A stretch of 64,000 nucleotides of DNA from Closterium sp. NIES-65. Its lineage: Eukaryota; Streptophyta; Zygnematophyceae; Desmidiales; Closteriaceae. The position numbers and the translations under genes are program-made. Location: NCBI GenBank assembly GCA_948144175.1, contig CANXME010000235.1, positions 58,201 to 122,200 of the forward strand. Reading direction: 5' to 3'. The first letter of the stretch is position 1. The number at the start of each line of letters is the position of its first letter. The notes beneath the pieces were generated by a model. That model saw only the letters and a program-made list of their open reading frames with translations, was not told where the DNA came from and made no database searches. Shown piece by piece: positions 8,967 through 21,789 of the stretch.

Positions 8967-11900
8967 TTACACATATGCATCATATATATACTGCATATCA
9001 GCCACACTCTCGAAGCACCCTGTGACGTGGTGCCAAGTACCCTGCCCCGCACCCAGTGGGACTGGTGCGGGCATCCACCCGTCGTCGGATCTCCCTAACT
9101 GCCGCACCGCATGCTGGATCATGCATTGAGCCTGCGCGCGCTGCAGTGCAACGGAGAGGCGTGTAGTGAGTCCTGCCTCAAATATCCGTGCCGATCCGTC
9201 ATCCCCCCCACCTCTATCCCTTCTCCGCTGTGCTATCCTCTTTGCGCAGAGCCCCAGAAACTGACGCAGCGGCTCACTGAGAAGGCCAAAGGTCTCCGCC
9301 ACGCACGCGTAAAAGTGTGGTGCCGGCTGCAGCCCCTCTAAATGCGGCCCCCAGTGCCGCAGCTTCTCCTGCACCCGCCTAGCTGCTGCCACTCCAATTT
9401 GTGTGGGGGTCGCCCGTCTCAGCTGCACGTTCCCCTCCCGCTGTGGATCCGCTATGGAGACATCCACAAGAACCATCAGACCCTGGCTAACGTCGCGGCA
9501 GGTGAGGTCTGGGATGCGGGAGGCGGTGCCTACACGGCCTGTGTGTCCGACTGGTCCCTGCTGTTGCGCTGGCTGCTGCCCTGTCTGGTCCCTTGGTGCC
9601 TCCTCTCCGATCGTCTCTCTCCCCCTCTCCTCTCCTCCATCCACCTGTCCTCTCCCCTCCCCCTCTCTACCCTCCCCCAACCCTCCCAACCCCCCTGCTC
9701 CATCCCCTGCTGCCTCTCTCACTCCCTGGCCCTCCCCTCCCAATCCCGCTGCCCCTCCTGTACCTCCGTCCGCTCTCTGCTGCTCCCGCCCCTGCCCCAC
9801 CTCCGAGGCCGAACCTGGAGGCGCGGCGCCCTGGGCCCGCGGCCTCCACTGGCTCTCCTGCTGCTGCCTGTGTTGTCTCCCCTCCCCGTCCTGGCCCGTC
9901 TGCTCCCCCTGCCGTCCCCTCTGCCCACCTGTCCCTCGCTCCACCTGACCCCGCAGCTGGTGCTGTCCCCAATGTCCCCCGCCACCCGGCTGTCCCGCCT
10001 CGCCTCTCTGCTCCCCCGGTCCCTCAGCCCGCGTCCCCTCTCCCACCACTGGCTGTCCCAGTAGTCTCGCTCGAGCCGCCTCCAACTGTGTGAACAGCGT
10101 AGAGTCCTCCACCTTTACCGCGAAGCCCGCCTCGACCGCAAAGTCTCGAAGCATGTACTTCACCGTGTCGTGGATGGTAGTGGCGACCCCGTAGCGCGGG
10201 CACCGGACCGCGTGATGAGGCACCATCATGTCGTCAATCGCCTGTCCGCAGGAGCACTGACCTGCAAGGGCTAATTGGGGGATCGGGAGGCCAAGACGAG
10301 AAGATGAAGCCGCCTGCCACAGCGCCTCCGGGATGCGCAGTGGGTCAGCGTACGGCACCGACGTCAACCACGCCCCTGCACCTCCTCCCTGAAGGGAAGT
10401 CAAACGGGCAAGGTGCAAGGGAGAGGCGTGACGGGCACGCACGGCCTCCAAGGCCTGCGCCTCCAGAAGACGGCTCGCTCCTGCAAAAAGGGAATCGGGG
10501 GAGGCAGAAGCGCAGGAGGGCCAGGGGGGAAGGAGAGAGAGAACGTCAGGTGGGAGACCCTCTAGCGCCGTCTGCAGAGCCCGGTCGATCTGCTCTGGCT
10601 CACCTGAAGCGAAGCTCTGCCGAAACACCTCGCCACACGCAGGGAGAGAACAGAGAATGGGAGCACACTGCACCCAGGAGCACACGAAACTCACCGGGGC
10701 AATGCGTGCCATGCGACGAATGCCGAAACCCCCGAGACGAATGGGGAGGAAGATCTGGTCTAGGGCGGCCTCTCGGACGTCCTCGCAACAAGCCCAGGTC
10801 CCTGAAGCTAAAAGCTGCTGAAATGTCTCTCCCAGGCGTGCGTTCCACCGTGTAAAACTAGAGATCACTGCGGGCGAATGAGGGACGGTCCTCGACAGGT
10901 ACTGCGGACGAGTGCTGACACACGCCGACAGAAGGCGGGCAGCTGTCTGGGGCTGGCGCAACCTCGGAAGCCAAGGTAGCACCCGCCCCATCCTCTCGAG
11001 ACGATCCGGGAGACTCTGCTCCACGAACGAAACGGTGCCTACCGGTACGCCTGTCACGGTGAGCCCTCGGCGTGCGACCTCGATCCCTAGGCCCGTGAAG
11101 GCCTCCAGATCCCTGGACAGAAAGGACTCTGTCTGGTAGACGAGGCACTTGTGCGGCTGGGCTGCAAGGCCCATCTCGCCCAAGCGCCTCACGATCTCGG
11201 TAAAGTGGTGCAGCACCCTGTCTGGGGGACCTAGCACGTACGTGTCATCGGCGTACGACCAGAGCTGGACATCCCCCTCCACCAGAACCGGCTCCAAAGC
11301 AAGACGCTGTGTCAGAGCGTACAAGAAGGGGCTGAGAGGGTCTCCCTGGCGAGTGCCCCGCTCCGAGTGCATCGTGACCACTCCCGTGCCTGACCTGTAG
11401 TGGAGATCCGAGGGCGTCCCGTAGAAGAGGCCGATGAAGGGGATCAGGCACTGAAACTCCGGGCTGGCCTGCAGCGCCTGGAACATCCTGTCTCGGTGGA
11501 AGGAGTTAAAGGCATTCGCCACATCTGGCTGCAGGACCACCCAGTCTGGGTGGTCAGCCAGAGCGCGGCGGACGCCTCTAACTACGACCTCTGTCCCGCA
11601 CGTAACCCCCACCCCAAACTGCTGTGACGCCAAGAAGACCCTCGCCATCTGGTCACGTAGCTGGAGACAGACTGCACGAGAAAGAATGCGGACCAAAACC
11701 TCGCCGATGGCAATCGGCCGAACATCCATGTTCGACTTCGCCAGAGCCACGAGGGTGGAAGACGCTAGCAAGGAGCGCGCAGCTGGAGCGCAACGGCCTC
11801 GAAGCCACTGCTGGTACACGGCAAGGAGGAAATGGAGACTCTGAGGGAAAGCTAGGAAAGTGTCTCGCAGGTGCTCAGCGACCCAACCGGACGGTACTCC

Positions 11901-14900
11901 CGAAGAGCCCCGCGGAGCTGTGAAGATCGCGCGGCGTAAGTGATCCACCGAGAGCACGAGAGGGGACCTCTGGAAGCCAGACTGCCAAGCTGGGGTCGGC
12001 CTCTCCGCGTTGGGGTGCTTCGACTGCAGGCGCTGTATCGTCCCCTGTGTATCTGGGGCTGCCTCCGCGGACTCGAGAGCCGCGCACGCCCGTGAGGTCT
12101 CATTGCACGCTGCCAGACGAAGGCAACGTGCAATGCGGCGCTCATCTGCTGTAGAGGGATCGGTGGCGGTGCGTGACCGGTGACCTGTGCGCCGAGGAAG
12201 GGGTGTGCGACGGCCTAGTGCATCTGAGACTAGCTCAGCCCACTCACCTCGACCAAAGCGGGAGATGCGCGTTGCAATGGCAGCCGTGTGCGAGCGGTCG
12301 GGTGGCGTCGCTGGAACAAGGAAAAGAGTCGGCGCTGCAGCGAGGAGGAAGGTAGGGCCAGCAGCCTCCGGGTCCTGGGCAATGCGGACTAGGATCGCAC
12401 TGAGGACGTTGAGATATCCTCCGCGGACCCTCTCCGGGACACGTCGGAGAGGGCGTGCATGGATACGCTCGGGCGAGAAGTACTCTGTCCAGTCCACCGA
12501 GTCGAGCGTCTGCCACTGTGCGTCGGTGAACTGTATCCCGGTTGCACGGGGCTGTGAGAGGGAAGGGATGATCGAGGCGGTATCATGGGCAGCCTGCGCC
12601 CTGCGAGCCGCGTCTGCAGGATGGCAGAAGGGAATGTGGTGCTGGAGCGCGCGTCGGTTCGCGAAAGAGCTCCTGCAGGTGGGGCAACTCACGACCTGGT
12701 CGGGTGATGTCGCCGTGTCGGCGGGGTCGATCGGGGCCATGGCGTCGGAACTGGCTGTAGAGGGGACCCCGTGGGCGGCCTGAGCTCCGAGAGGATCGCC
12801 TGGGATGAGGGGAGGAGACGACTCACCAGCCCCGTGCGGGGGGGGTGTCAGCGAAGATAGAGGTGGTGTCGCACAGGATAGGGCCGGGCCTCGTGCCGGT
12901 ACCGGTGTCGAAGCTGGGGAGGGGGGACGTGGAGGTGAGCCTGAAGTGTGTACCGTGGTGTGCTCCTGCCCCTCGGCGGGGTGCGGTTCAAGTGACGGCT
13001 CTGCTACCCCAGGCGGAGGGGTCTCGGTAGGGGCGGATGCCTCATCCCTACTGCTGGTGACCTCCTGCGCCACGGGCTGAACGGGGGGAGGCGCCACCCC
13101 CTCTAGGTGCGCGTGACACGGCCTCAGAACCCGGTCCGTCTCCATTGGGGTCGGGAGTGACGCGCCTGGCTGAGTGGCGGGGGGGATAAAAGAAGGGACA
13201 GACCGGGTGACTTCCGCATACGTCCGGGTCCGGTCCTGTGGGACTGGAAGGGTGGGGGCAGCCGGAGAGCTGCTCGGGCGGTGTATCGCCAGCAAATCTG
13301 AAATGCCAGCCCTCACCTCCTCTGGGGTCTCGAAGACCTGCCTGCCTGTAGGTGAGAGTAGGAGGGCTGGCAGGGTAGAGGGTGGAGTGGGGCTTGCTGG
13401 CTGAGCGGAGCTCGGGTGTGGACCCTGCCCTAGAAGGCCCCCTTGGCCCTCCCCAATCACCATGGGTTGCGGTAGGGGGTCGTCGACATGGAAGGGGTGG
13501 GAGGGATGGGAGGGGGAGTCGGTGGCGTCTTCCATGGGCGCATCCCTCAACCCGACGGCCTCCATCCCCGTAGCGATCGCGGCCGCCGCCACCTGGGAGG
13601 GGGACACAGCAAGGGAGGGGCAGAATGGGGGAGAGTGGGCTGGTCCGCTCCCATGGCCCTGTGGAGGTGTAGGAGCGGGGCGGGAGTGTGGGTTTGGTGG
13701 TCGGGCTGTAGCGGTAGGGCCTGGTAAGGGTTCAACAGGATGCGGGGTGGGGAGGGGCTCTTGGTGGGGGAGGGAGGGAGGGGGGAGTACGTGGGCTGAC
13801 CCTCTGCCTCCTCTGCCCCTGTTCTTCCGCCGGCGGCCAACCCGGTTGTCCGCGCCTGTTTGTGAAGGAAGGGGGGGCTGTGGGGCCAAAGGGGTGGTTG
13901 GAGGGAGGATGGGTGGTTCGCCGGGCGGGGGGTGCTCTGTGTGCATCCCCTCTCTCCTCGAGACATCCCCCTCCGTGGGGACAGATCGGGCAGGCTGTGT
14001 GTGGGGGGTGATGGCTGCCCAACGGGGCCACTCGTGGGGAACCCGGCCGGGAGGGGGGGTTGAAGGTGGGGGTCGAGGGGCTGGGCCAGTGTGGAGGTTA
14101 GAGCGAGGTACAAACGGTGGGGGGAGAGGGGTTTGTGTGGGCTCTGTGGTGGCCTCTCCTGTGGGCCCCTCTACCCGGGTGCCGCCGCTCCCATGAGCCT
14201 GGGGCGCAAGCCCTTGCGGGTGGGTCTCGGCTGCCTGGGGGGGGTGGTGTGAGGGGGGCAGCCTGTTGGGTGGGCGTGTTGGGGCTGTGCGGCGACTCGG
14301 GTGGTTTGGGTGCCTGTAGCGTGTGGGAGAGGGATTTGGCCGCAGAGATGCTTCAACCTCCGAGATGTGTGTACTACCGGGTGGGGGGGGGCCTGGTGGA
14401 GGGGGGGGTAGTGGGCCGGTAGGGGGTGGCTGGGTGTTGGTAGGGGTCGGGGAGCATGGCTCCTCTAGGAAGGCCAGAGCCCTGGCTGCTCCACGTGGTG
14501 CTCTAAGGAGCCCCTGAGGGTGGGGGCAGAGGTGTGCTGCCCTTGGGGGTGAGGGGAGGAGTGAGGGAAGGGGCGGGGAGGGGTGAGAGGTGAGAGAAGG
14601 GGTGCCCTCGGGTGACTCTGCTCTTGTCGCACCCGCGTGCTCTCCCGGTGGACCGCCTGCAACCGTGGGGTCAGGGGTTGGGGACGGAGAGGGGGGCTGG
14701 CCATGGAGCAACGTGGGGGTCGGGGAGCACGGCTCCGCCAAGAAGGCCAGGGCCTTGGCTGCCCCCCTGGATACTACCGGGACCTGAGGGTGGGGGTGGG
14801 GAAATGGTGCTCCTGGGGGTGGGTGGGCTGGAGGACGGGAGGTGAGGATGGGGGCTCCCTCGTGCGGCTCTGTCCTCAAGGTCTCCCCCAGCCCCTCCAT

Positions 14901-16559
14901 CGGTCCTTCTGCTAGCATGTGGACGGGCATGGGGGGTAGAGGGGGAACCTCGACGTGAGGCTGCAGGGGGGCCGGGTCGGCCTCACCGTCAGGCGTGAGG
15001 TATTGGGCCAGTGGCCCGTCAATGTGCATCACATCCTCTCCCTCATCCTTCTCTATCGCTATCACATCCCCCTCTTCCGTGCCCACCCCGGTCGGGACCA
15101 CACTCACCTCTCCTTCCCCTGTTGCCCCTATGTCCCCCGAGCCCACCCCGCCTGCTGCCGCTTTACTGCTAGCCCCTTTTGCGGTCTCTGCCGGCCCTGT
15201 TGTGTGTTTCCCCGCGTTTGCTGCGGCCCCTGCCGCCCCTATTGGCCGTGCTATGGCCCTCCCTGCTGCTTCAGCTGCAGCCTCACCTTCTGCCTTTGAG
15301 GCCACTGCTGTCCCTTCTCCCACTCTAGCCCCTGCCGTACCCTCTCTTGCTACAACCGAGGCAGCACTCTCCCTCGCACCAGTCCCCGTTACCCCCTTCC
15401 CCGCTGCACCCGTAGCACCTCCCCCTGTACCGGCCCCCACTGTGGCCTCTGTCGCTCCTGCTGCAGTCCTTGCAGCCTCGACTGCTGCAGTCTGTAAAAC
15501 CTCACCTGCCGTAATCTGCTCAGCCTCACCAGCCGCGGTCCCTGCAGCCTTGCCTGCCGCGGTCCCTGCAGCCTCACGTGCAGCAGTCCCTGCAGCCTCA
15601 CCTGCTGCAGTCCCTGCGGCCTCACCTGCTGCAGTCTGTGCGGCCTCACCTGCTAGAATCTGCTCAACCTCAACTGCTGCGGCTATTTCAGCCTCACCTG
15701 CTGCGCTCCCTGCGGCCTCACCTGCCCTGGTCCCGCCTGCAGCCTCATCCGCTGTGGTCCCTGCAGCCTCACCTGCTGCAGTCCCTGCTGCCTCACCTAT
15801 TGCAGTCCCTGCGACCTCACCAGCTGTAGACTGTGCAGCCTCACCTGCTAGAGTCTGCCCAACCTTACATGCTGCAGCCCTCGCAGCCTCACCTGCTGCG
15901 TCCGCCGCAGCCTCACCTGCTGCGGCCCCTTCCCTTGCAGCCTCTGCTGCCCTTTCCTCTGCAGCCTCTGCTGCCCCTTCCCCCACACCCCCCATTGCCC
16001 CTTCCCGTGCAGCCTTTGCTGCCCCATCCTCTGCAGCCTCTGCTGCTCCTTCGCACACACATTCACTTACCCCTTCCCGTGCAGTGTTAGCTGCAAGTTC
16101 CCCCCTGGCTCTGCCCCCTCCCGCTTCTATGTGCTTGGGGGTGCTAGTAGGATTAAGTGTTTTCACAAGTTATCTGGTTTGCGAATGGGAAGTAGCGAGA
16201 GAGTTGGGGGATCTCTCCACTTGGCATGCATGGGTGCCGTCCCCGCTGTCACCTGAAGGGGGGGTAGGCTGGGATGGGGCCGCGGGGGTAGGGCGCGGTT
16301 TTGAGCGTGCTGGCTCCTCCTTGTGTATTTCCTCCAGTGGGGCTTGGCGTTCCTCTGTTCCATCCTCTTCAAGGGTACGCTTCTGGCCCCTAGGATCAGA
16401 TTGTGTGAGTGTTTTCGCTTGGTCAAGTGTGTGTTGTTTCTTCCTGACTGTTGAAGTGGGGGGAGTGGGAGAGTAGGGGGTGGCTCGGCTGCGGGACCTC
16501 CTAGATCGCCGAGGGGCTCCCGGGTCTGCCTTTTCCCCACTCGCGGGGTGCTGGGGCAT
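8967..16559 (-). pseudogene. LINE ORF2 polyprotein, copy B: zinc finger, RT, CCHC, restriction-like endonuclease
   Basis: Counted from the conserved ATG at 16559 this would be about 2,530 codons. A TTA to TAA nonsense change at 16170-16172 cuts the frame after about 129 codons. From the next Met (16166) a 2,399-residue frame is open. In that numbering: Ala-rich repeats to about 390, Pro-rich to about 1130, C2H2 finger about 1160-1185, RT with fingers motif (about 1470), motif A VANAFNSF (about 1542-1553), GTRQGDPLSPF (about 1605) and YADDTYVLG (about 1637-1646), C-C-H-C knuckle CSCG...HHAVRC (about 1968-1990), a Gly/Gln/Arg-rich linker of about 190 residues, then IPDL...LVDVSIADP (about 2216-2240), the PD...D endonuclease core, and a conserved tail with FYACVAETFG. 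Motif A reads QPD here but QLD in the other copies, directly before the presumed catalytic Asp. Function by family: site-specific nicking of DNA and target-primed reverse transcription. Confidence 0.88.
15455..15930 (-). repeat. Coding minisatellite (Ala-rich repeats) in LINE copy B, shortened
   Basis: This is the same Ala-rich tandem tract as in copies A and C, but about 430 bp shorter. The sequence jumps, near 15928, from the repeat block to the Ser/Ala block that lies further on in copy A (3325 to about 3750). The reading frame is kept. Confidence 0.75.
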
Positions 16560-16561
16560 TG

Positions 16562-17386
16562 TTACAGAGGCAGCATGCCTGGCGGTGGCGGTGTGAGTTG
16601 CTGGAGTTGGCTCAAGAGGGCGTCAAAGGGGGAAGGAACTCCCTGGCAGAGGCCGGGGTGCGGGGGGTTAGCTTGGGGAAATGGAAAAAGGGTGGGGAAA
16701 GCGGTGCGCAGTGGGTGGAAGAGAGGGTAGAGGGGGCCTGACAGTTGGAGGGGATTGGGGCCCAAGGGGGGGGCGGGCTGGGGGCCGGTTGAGAGGGGAA
16801 GTGTTGGCGGGCTGTAGTGGAGGTGGGGGGGCGGGGGTGATGTAGTGGTGGGTGAGCAGGGTGTGGGGACAGGTGGTGGGCCAGAGGTGGGGAGGGCAGG
16901 GCAGAATTCCACGGGAGGTGGGGGTGGGCAGGTGGAGCCAAGTGGGGGAGGAAGGGTGGGGAACAGAGAGGAAGGGGCAAAGGGTAGTGGGTAGTCGGGT
17001 TGGCGTGAGCCTGGTAGCGGGTAATGAGAAGGTTGGAGGGCGGGGGGTGAGAACGTGGGAGGTCCGAGAGGGCACCGAAAGGAGGCGCTGTGGTAAATGC
17101 AGAGAAAGATGCGGGGCCGGGAAACAGGGGACAGAGGGAATTGGGGAATTGATGAAGGGTGATACCTGCGGATGGGCGAGCCCCAGGGGGGAGGAAATAT
17201 GGAGGGTGTTGGAGAAGGGGGAGACTGGGGGGGGTTGGGGTAGGGTGTTGGAAGGCACAAGGGGCAGGAACAGGGGGTGCAGAGGTTGGCTGGGGGAGGG
17301 AGAGGCGGTCTGGTGCCGCGGAAAGGCGGACGGAGGTTGGGGACGGCACAGCACAGGGAGCAAAAACAAGGGGTGTAGACCCTGGC
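16562..17386 (-). pseudogene. ORF1-like pyrimidine-rich region of LINE B, 3' part, cut by Copia
   Basis: This counterpart of 4388-5220 in copy A is a proline-rich open frame ending two bases before the ORF2 ATG. It is interrupted at 17386 by the Copia element; the remainder resumes at 23907. Coding status is as doubtful as in copy A. Confidence 0.3.
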
Positions 17387-18217
17387 TGTTATAGTCACAG
17401 TAGGCTCCAATGTGCCTAAAACGAAAGATAGAGTGCACAGTCGGATTTCTGCACAGCGGCTTCAAACGTTCATAGCGTTCTGGTGACAGCTTCAAATGAC
17501 TTGATTCAACTTGGATCTGGAGCGTCTTATTGTCGCCTACAATAGGCAATTTAGATCGCACGATTTGACCAAGTATTGACGACACAGTGTCGGTTTGAAC
17601 GAACGGCACTATGGCAGCCACTCTAGTCTTAGAACACAAAATAGGAAGAGATCTGAAGAGTTACGAGTTGGGAATGACTCCCAGCTCCTACAAACCCCAA
17701 GAGCCGAGGTACAGTGATGTGGAACAGTGCCACACTGTCCCCAACCACGAAGGGTCTCGAAACTACCCTTCACTAGGGCCTACACCAAGTGAAATGTTAC
17801 ACTACACAAAGTAATGTAACTATCTTCAATATCTTGAGGTGTACCCTTTTGGCGAGCTTTGAAATCACTTGAGGCTTGACACCAAGGCTCGGGCTCTTCA
17901 TCACAAACTCATCCTTGAGTTCTTGATGGGTCTGCTGCACACACCTGCGACACACCGAACGTTCGACACAGGACAAAATAGAAACCGCGCACGACAAAAT
18001 AGAAACCGCGCGCGAGACACAAACGACCGCGTAACACGCGTCTAGCGATAACTCGCTATTGACCCGACACATACACTCGACATCATGACTCAACATTCAC
18101 ACACAATTATAAGCATGAAATATATATTATCCCATGCCCTCATACCATTCCATACACACACACACATGCACGCACATGGACAACAAGCCGAGTGCAAACC
18201 ATAGGGTTGCACCAACA
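17387..18217 (-). repeat. Copia 3' LTR
   Basis: This long terminal repeat of about 831 bp begins tgttatag on the + strand and ends ccaaca. It is almost identical to 23069-23901. It lies downstream of the RNase H region in element orientation. Confidence 0.95.
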
Positions 18218-18230
18218 AACTCCCCCTCGG
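18218..18230 (-). other. Copia polypurine tract
   Basis: The element-sense sequence ccgagggggagtt lies immediately before the 3' LTR. This is the expected plus-strand priming site. Confidence 0.8.
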
Positions 18231-18259
18231 ATTGTTGGCCCTTCGGATATGTTGCTCTC

Positions 18260-18800
18260 TCAGTTCAGAGCCATCCCAGCCAGCTTGCAACACTTCCAAT
18301 GCTGCTGCTCCACCAGCCTCTTGGTCATCATGTCAGCCGGCTGCCCCGTGGTTTTCACGTAGCGCAACTCAACTTCACCCGCGGTTACCATGCTCCTCGT
18401 CCAATGCCACTTCACCCTCATGTGCTTCGTGAGTCCATGCAACACAGGGTTCTTAGCAAGAGCAATGGCACCCTGGCTGTCACAATATAGTGGGGTAGGT
18501 CCTTGCTGCTCCTCCCCCAATTCAGCCAACAAACGCCGCTGCCACACAATCTCCCGTACGGCACGGAAGAGTGCCATGTACTCGGACTCCACCTGAGCTC
18601 AAAGCTTGGTCAACCTGCTTCTTGCTCTCCCAAGCAGTTGGGCCTCCACCAACACAGCATATGAAGCCTCCCACACTTGTCATGTCCTCTGGTTCTGATG
18701 CATATGAAGCATCCGAGTAGGCGGTGAGGAACAAACGCCCGGGTTCAACACCATCCGCGCCCTTTTGGCGCCTTTGTGCCGCCGCCGAGTATTGCAGCCC
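18260..18800 (-). mobile_element. Copia RNase H region
   Basis: Translated pieces show YSDASYAS, a typical Copia RNase H start, and further on VESEYMAL and LYCDSQGAIALAKNP, followed by a tail ending in the usual HIG-like HMRV region. It forms the C-terminal end of pol and is part of a defective element. Confidence 0.85.
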
Positions 18801-18899
18801 AACGGTCGGTGTTTGGCCAAGGTACTTGGCCACCCTCATTCCAGCTGCTACCTGCTCCTCATTAGGGCATTGCACAACCCTAGCCAGCTGCCCGGTAGC

Positions 18900-19800
18900 A
18901 AACGCGACGTCCGGTCGGGTGTTTACCGCCGCATACATGAGGCTGCCCACCAACGAGTGAAATCGGCGCCTCTCCTCTTCTCCAACGCTCTCCTCCTCTG
19001 GCCCCTTCACACACTTGAACCCAGAGGGAAAGGGAGTAGCCACATGACCTTCACTCTGGCCAAAGTTGGCAGCCAACGCCTCCAGGTACTTCCGTTGGTG
19101 CACTCGCATGCTCCGCTTCTCCACGTCTCGTTCGATGTGGAGCCCAAGGTAGAAGTTCACGTCACCAAGGGACTTGCACTTGAACTTGTCATGCAGCTTC
19201 AGCATCACCTCCTTCACAAGGTCAGAGGAGGGTGAGAATATGAGAATGTCATCCACATAAACCACCATGAAGCTCCTCTGTTCCCCCTCGCCAAGCATGA
19301 ACAAGGAGTGATCGGCCGTTGAGGGAGTGAAGCCGATCTCCTCCAACACTTCGCGCAGCTTCATGTACCATTGCCTAGGGGCCTGCTTCAGCCCATAGAG
19401 GGCCTTCTTCAGCTTCCACACTCTGCCACTACCATCATCAAACCCCTCTGGCTGCGCCATAAAAATCTCCTCCTCAAGGATGCCGTTGAGGAATGCCGTC
19501 ACAATGTCCATTTGCTTCACCACCCATCCTTTGATGGCGGCTCCCGCGAATAGGGTTCGCAGCGTCGTCGGCTTCACCACAGGGGCAAACAGCTCCTTGA
19601 AGTCCACCTTCTCCTTCTGCTGGTACCCCTTGGCTACAAGCCTAGACTTGTAACGCTCGATCTTGCCGTCGGCATCCGACTTGATTTTGAAGAGCCACTT
19701 GGACGTTATCGCCGTACGCCCCTCCGGTAGCTCCACCAATTCAAACGTGTCATTCTCCTCGATGCTCTTCAGCTCACTCTCCAATGGCCTTCTTCCACTC
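18900..19800 (-). mobile_element. Copia reverse transcriptase region
   Basis: The translation shows the canonical Copia RT features: KWLFKIK, LVAKGYQQ, VKQMDIVTAFLNG, YGLKQAPRQWY and the catalytic YVDDILIF (near 19236-19260). It would copy the element RNA in a virus-like particle; the copy is defective. Confidence 0.93.
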
Positions 19801-20449
19801 CTCAGCATCACTACTCTCCAAAGCCTCCTTGAGAGTTGCTGGTTCTCCTGGCATCTCCACCGGAGAGAAGAACGCGAAGGCACACTCCTCGTAGTCACTC
19901 TCCTCGTCGTCTCCGACCATCATTGCCGCTCCGGCCAGGGCTGTCTTGCCTTGCTTTCCAAGTGCATCATAGGTCAGCCTATTAGGGGGTTGAACTCTCC
20001 TCTTCCCCCTTCCTTCCTCCTCAGCTGCAGGGACTTGAAGGCCTTGGCGTTGCTGGGGTGTGGCTCGATTCCGTGGAGCACTCGTGGTACGGGAAGGGAG
20101 TGACGGTGCACGCTCGCTCACTTGCTGCACCTCCTCCTCTTCTTCCTCTGCATCAGTGGCCTCCTCTCCCCCATGCACAAGGGAGGATTGCCTCGTGGTT
20201 GTGCTGCCGCTGCTCAGCTCCAAAGGCAGCTCCACATGCTCCAAACCGGAACTCTTCACCTCCCCAAACCGCACGCCTATCTTCGCCTCATTCTCCGCCT
20301 TCCAATCCTTGTACATGAAGTTCTCCATGAACTTGCAGTCCCTGCTCACCAAGAACTTCTTGGTGAATGGGTCCCAAAGAAGCCATCCCTTGCTGTTTTG
20401 AGCCATGCCCAAGTGCACGGCCCACACCGCCTTGGCACCAAGCTTGTTG

Positions 20450-21210
20450 TGCCGAAGATGCTTAGGCACAAGCGCCATGCACATGCACCCGAACACCCGA
20501 AGCATATCCACCTTTGGCTTCCTTCCTAGCCACTCCACATAGGGCACCCATTTGTCTGCTCCCACATGAGTCAAGGCTCTGTTCTTGGCCACACATGCGC
20601 TCCGCACCGCATCAGGCCAGAAATAGTCGGGTAGCCCGGCTTCAATGAGCAACCCGCGTGCCGCCTCCGTGATTGTGCGGTTCGCTCGCTCAGCGATGCC
20701 GTTCATTGCAGGGGAGTATGGCATGGTGAGGGAGTGCCGAATACCATTCTTCTTCAGCCACAACCCAAACTCCTTGCTCAGGAACTCTCCCCCTCGATCG
20801 GTGCGGATTGACTTGACTAGACGGTCTTGTTGCCGCTCCACCATCGGGAACCAATCCGCCTTCAACGTTTCAGCCACGTCGCTCTTCTTGGCCAGCACGT
20901 ACACCCAAGTCATACGGGTGTAGACGTCCACAATAGTGAGGAAGTACTCAGCTCCAGCAGCTCCAAGCTTCAGGGGGCCCACCACGTCCATCACCACCTC
21001 ATCAAGTGGTGCCTTAGCCGTTGCCTCCGAACTAGAGAATGGGAAACGGGTGAACTTGGCTTGCATGCACGTCGGGCAGCCAAGTACCTCATCGGGCTCC
21101 CCCTTCACACGTATGCCAGCAACCATCTCATTCTTCACTAGCTGCTGCAAGATGGGCAGGGCCACATGCCCCATGCGCCGATGCAAGGTGAGCCAATCAC
21201 ACTCCCCCGT
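20450..21210 (-). mobile_element. Copia integrase region
   Basis: An HHCC-type zinc region (HRRMGH...CPTCMQAKF, near 21060-21190) is followed by an integrase core with VVDVYTRMTWVY, IRTDRGGEF and SPAMNGIAERANRTI, fitting a DDE triad. It lies between protease and RT, as expected for Copia. Confidence 0.92.
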
Positions 21211-21789
21211 AGCCGAAGTTGGATTGGAGAATGCCGCGCTCGCAATAGCGCCCCACATACTCTCTCCGTAGTCCTCCTCCGCTGTTGCCTCGGGGTTCTC
21301 CTCACCCTTTTGCTGCTCCTTGGTTGCTGCACCACTCTCCTTAGGTTCACTGAACTTGCTGGTCCCTCCAAGATTGCACTTCTTGGACTCCTTCTCCTTA
21401 GCGCGACCGTCCGCGCAATCGCCGCTACCAATCGCTCCACCTTTAGTGCTGACGCTTGCTGCCACTTGCCTCTCCTTAGGCATTGGGACCACAGGGATCT
21501 GCCACATCTCGTTGTAGACATCTCTGTCCTCATGAAGGTCCCAAAGAATCCGATCGCCAAGCCTTGCGGTGTAGGTCTTGGCTCCCTTCGAGTTAGTGTC
21601 CATGCCGGCCTTTGCCAACCGCCGCACGGAAATCAGGTTCGCAGCAAGGCTGGGCACCCAAAGCACGTTCTTGAGGCCCACCATCTTCCCATCAGCACCC
21701 TTGAACATGGCCTTCCCCATGCCTTTCACCTCTGCTCGCTGCCCCAAAGCCGATGTGACATGCTTCACCGGTGACGGCTCGAGTTCGGT

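Noticed and set aside
9342-10855. Plus-strand frames of 166-240 codons opposite the LINE endonuclease region
   Set aside because: They lie opposite the Gly/Gln/Arg linker, RT and nuclease of ORF2, show no recognisable domain, and recur only because the LINE recurs.
17800-18100. Small open frames inside the Copia LTRs
   Set aside because: They occur identically in both LTRs, have no recognisable domain and are explained by the terminal repeats.
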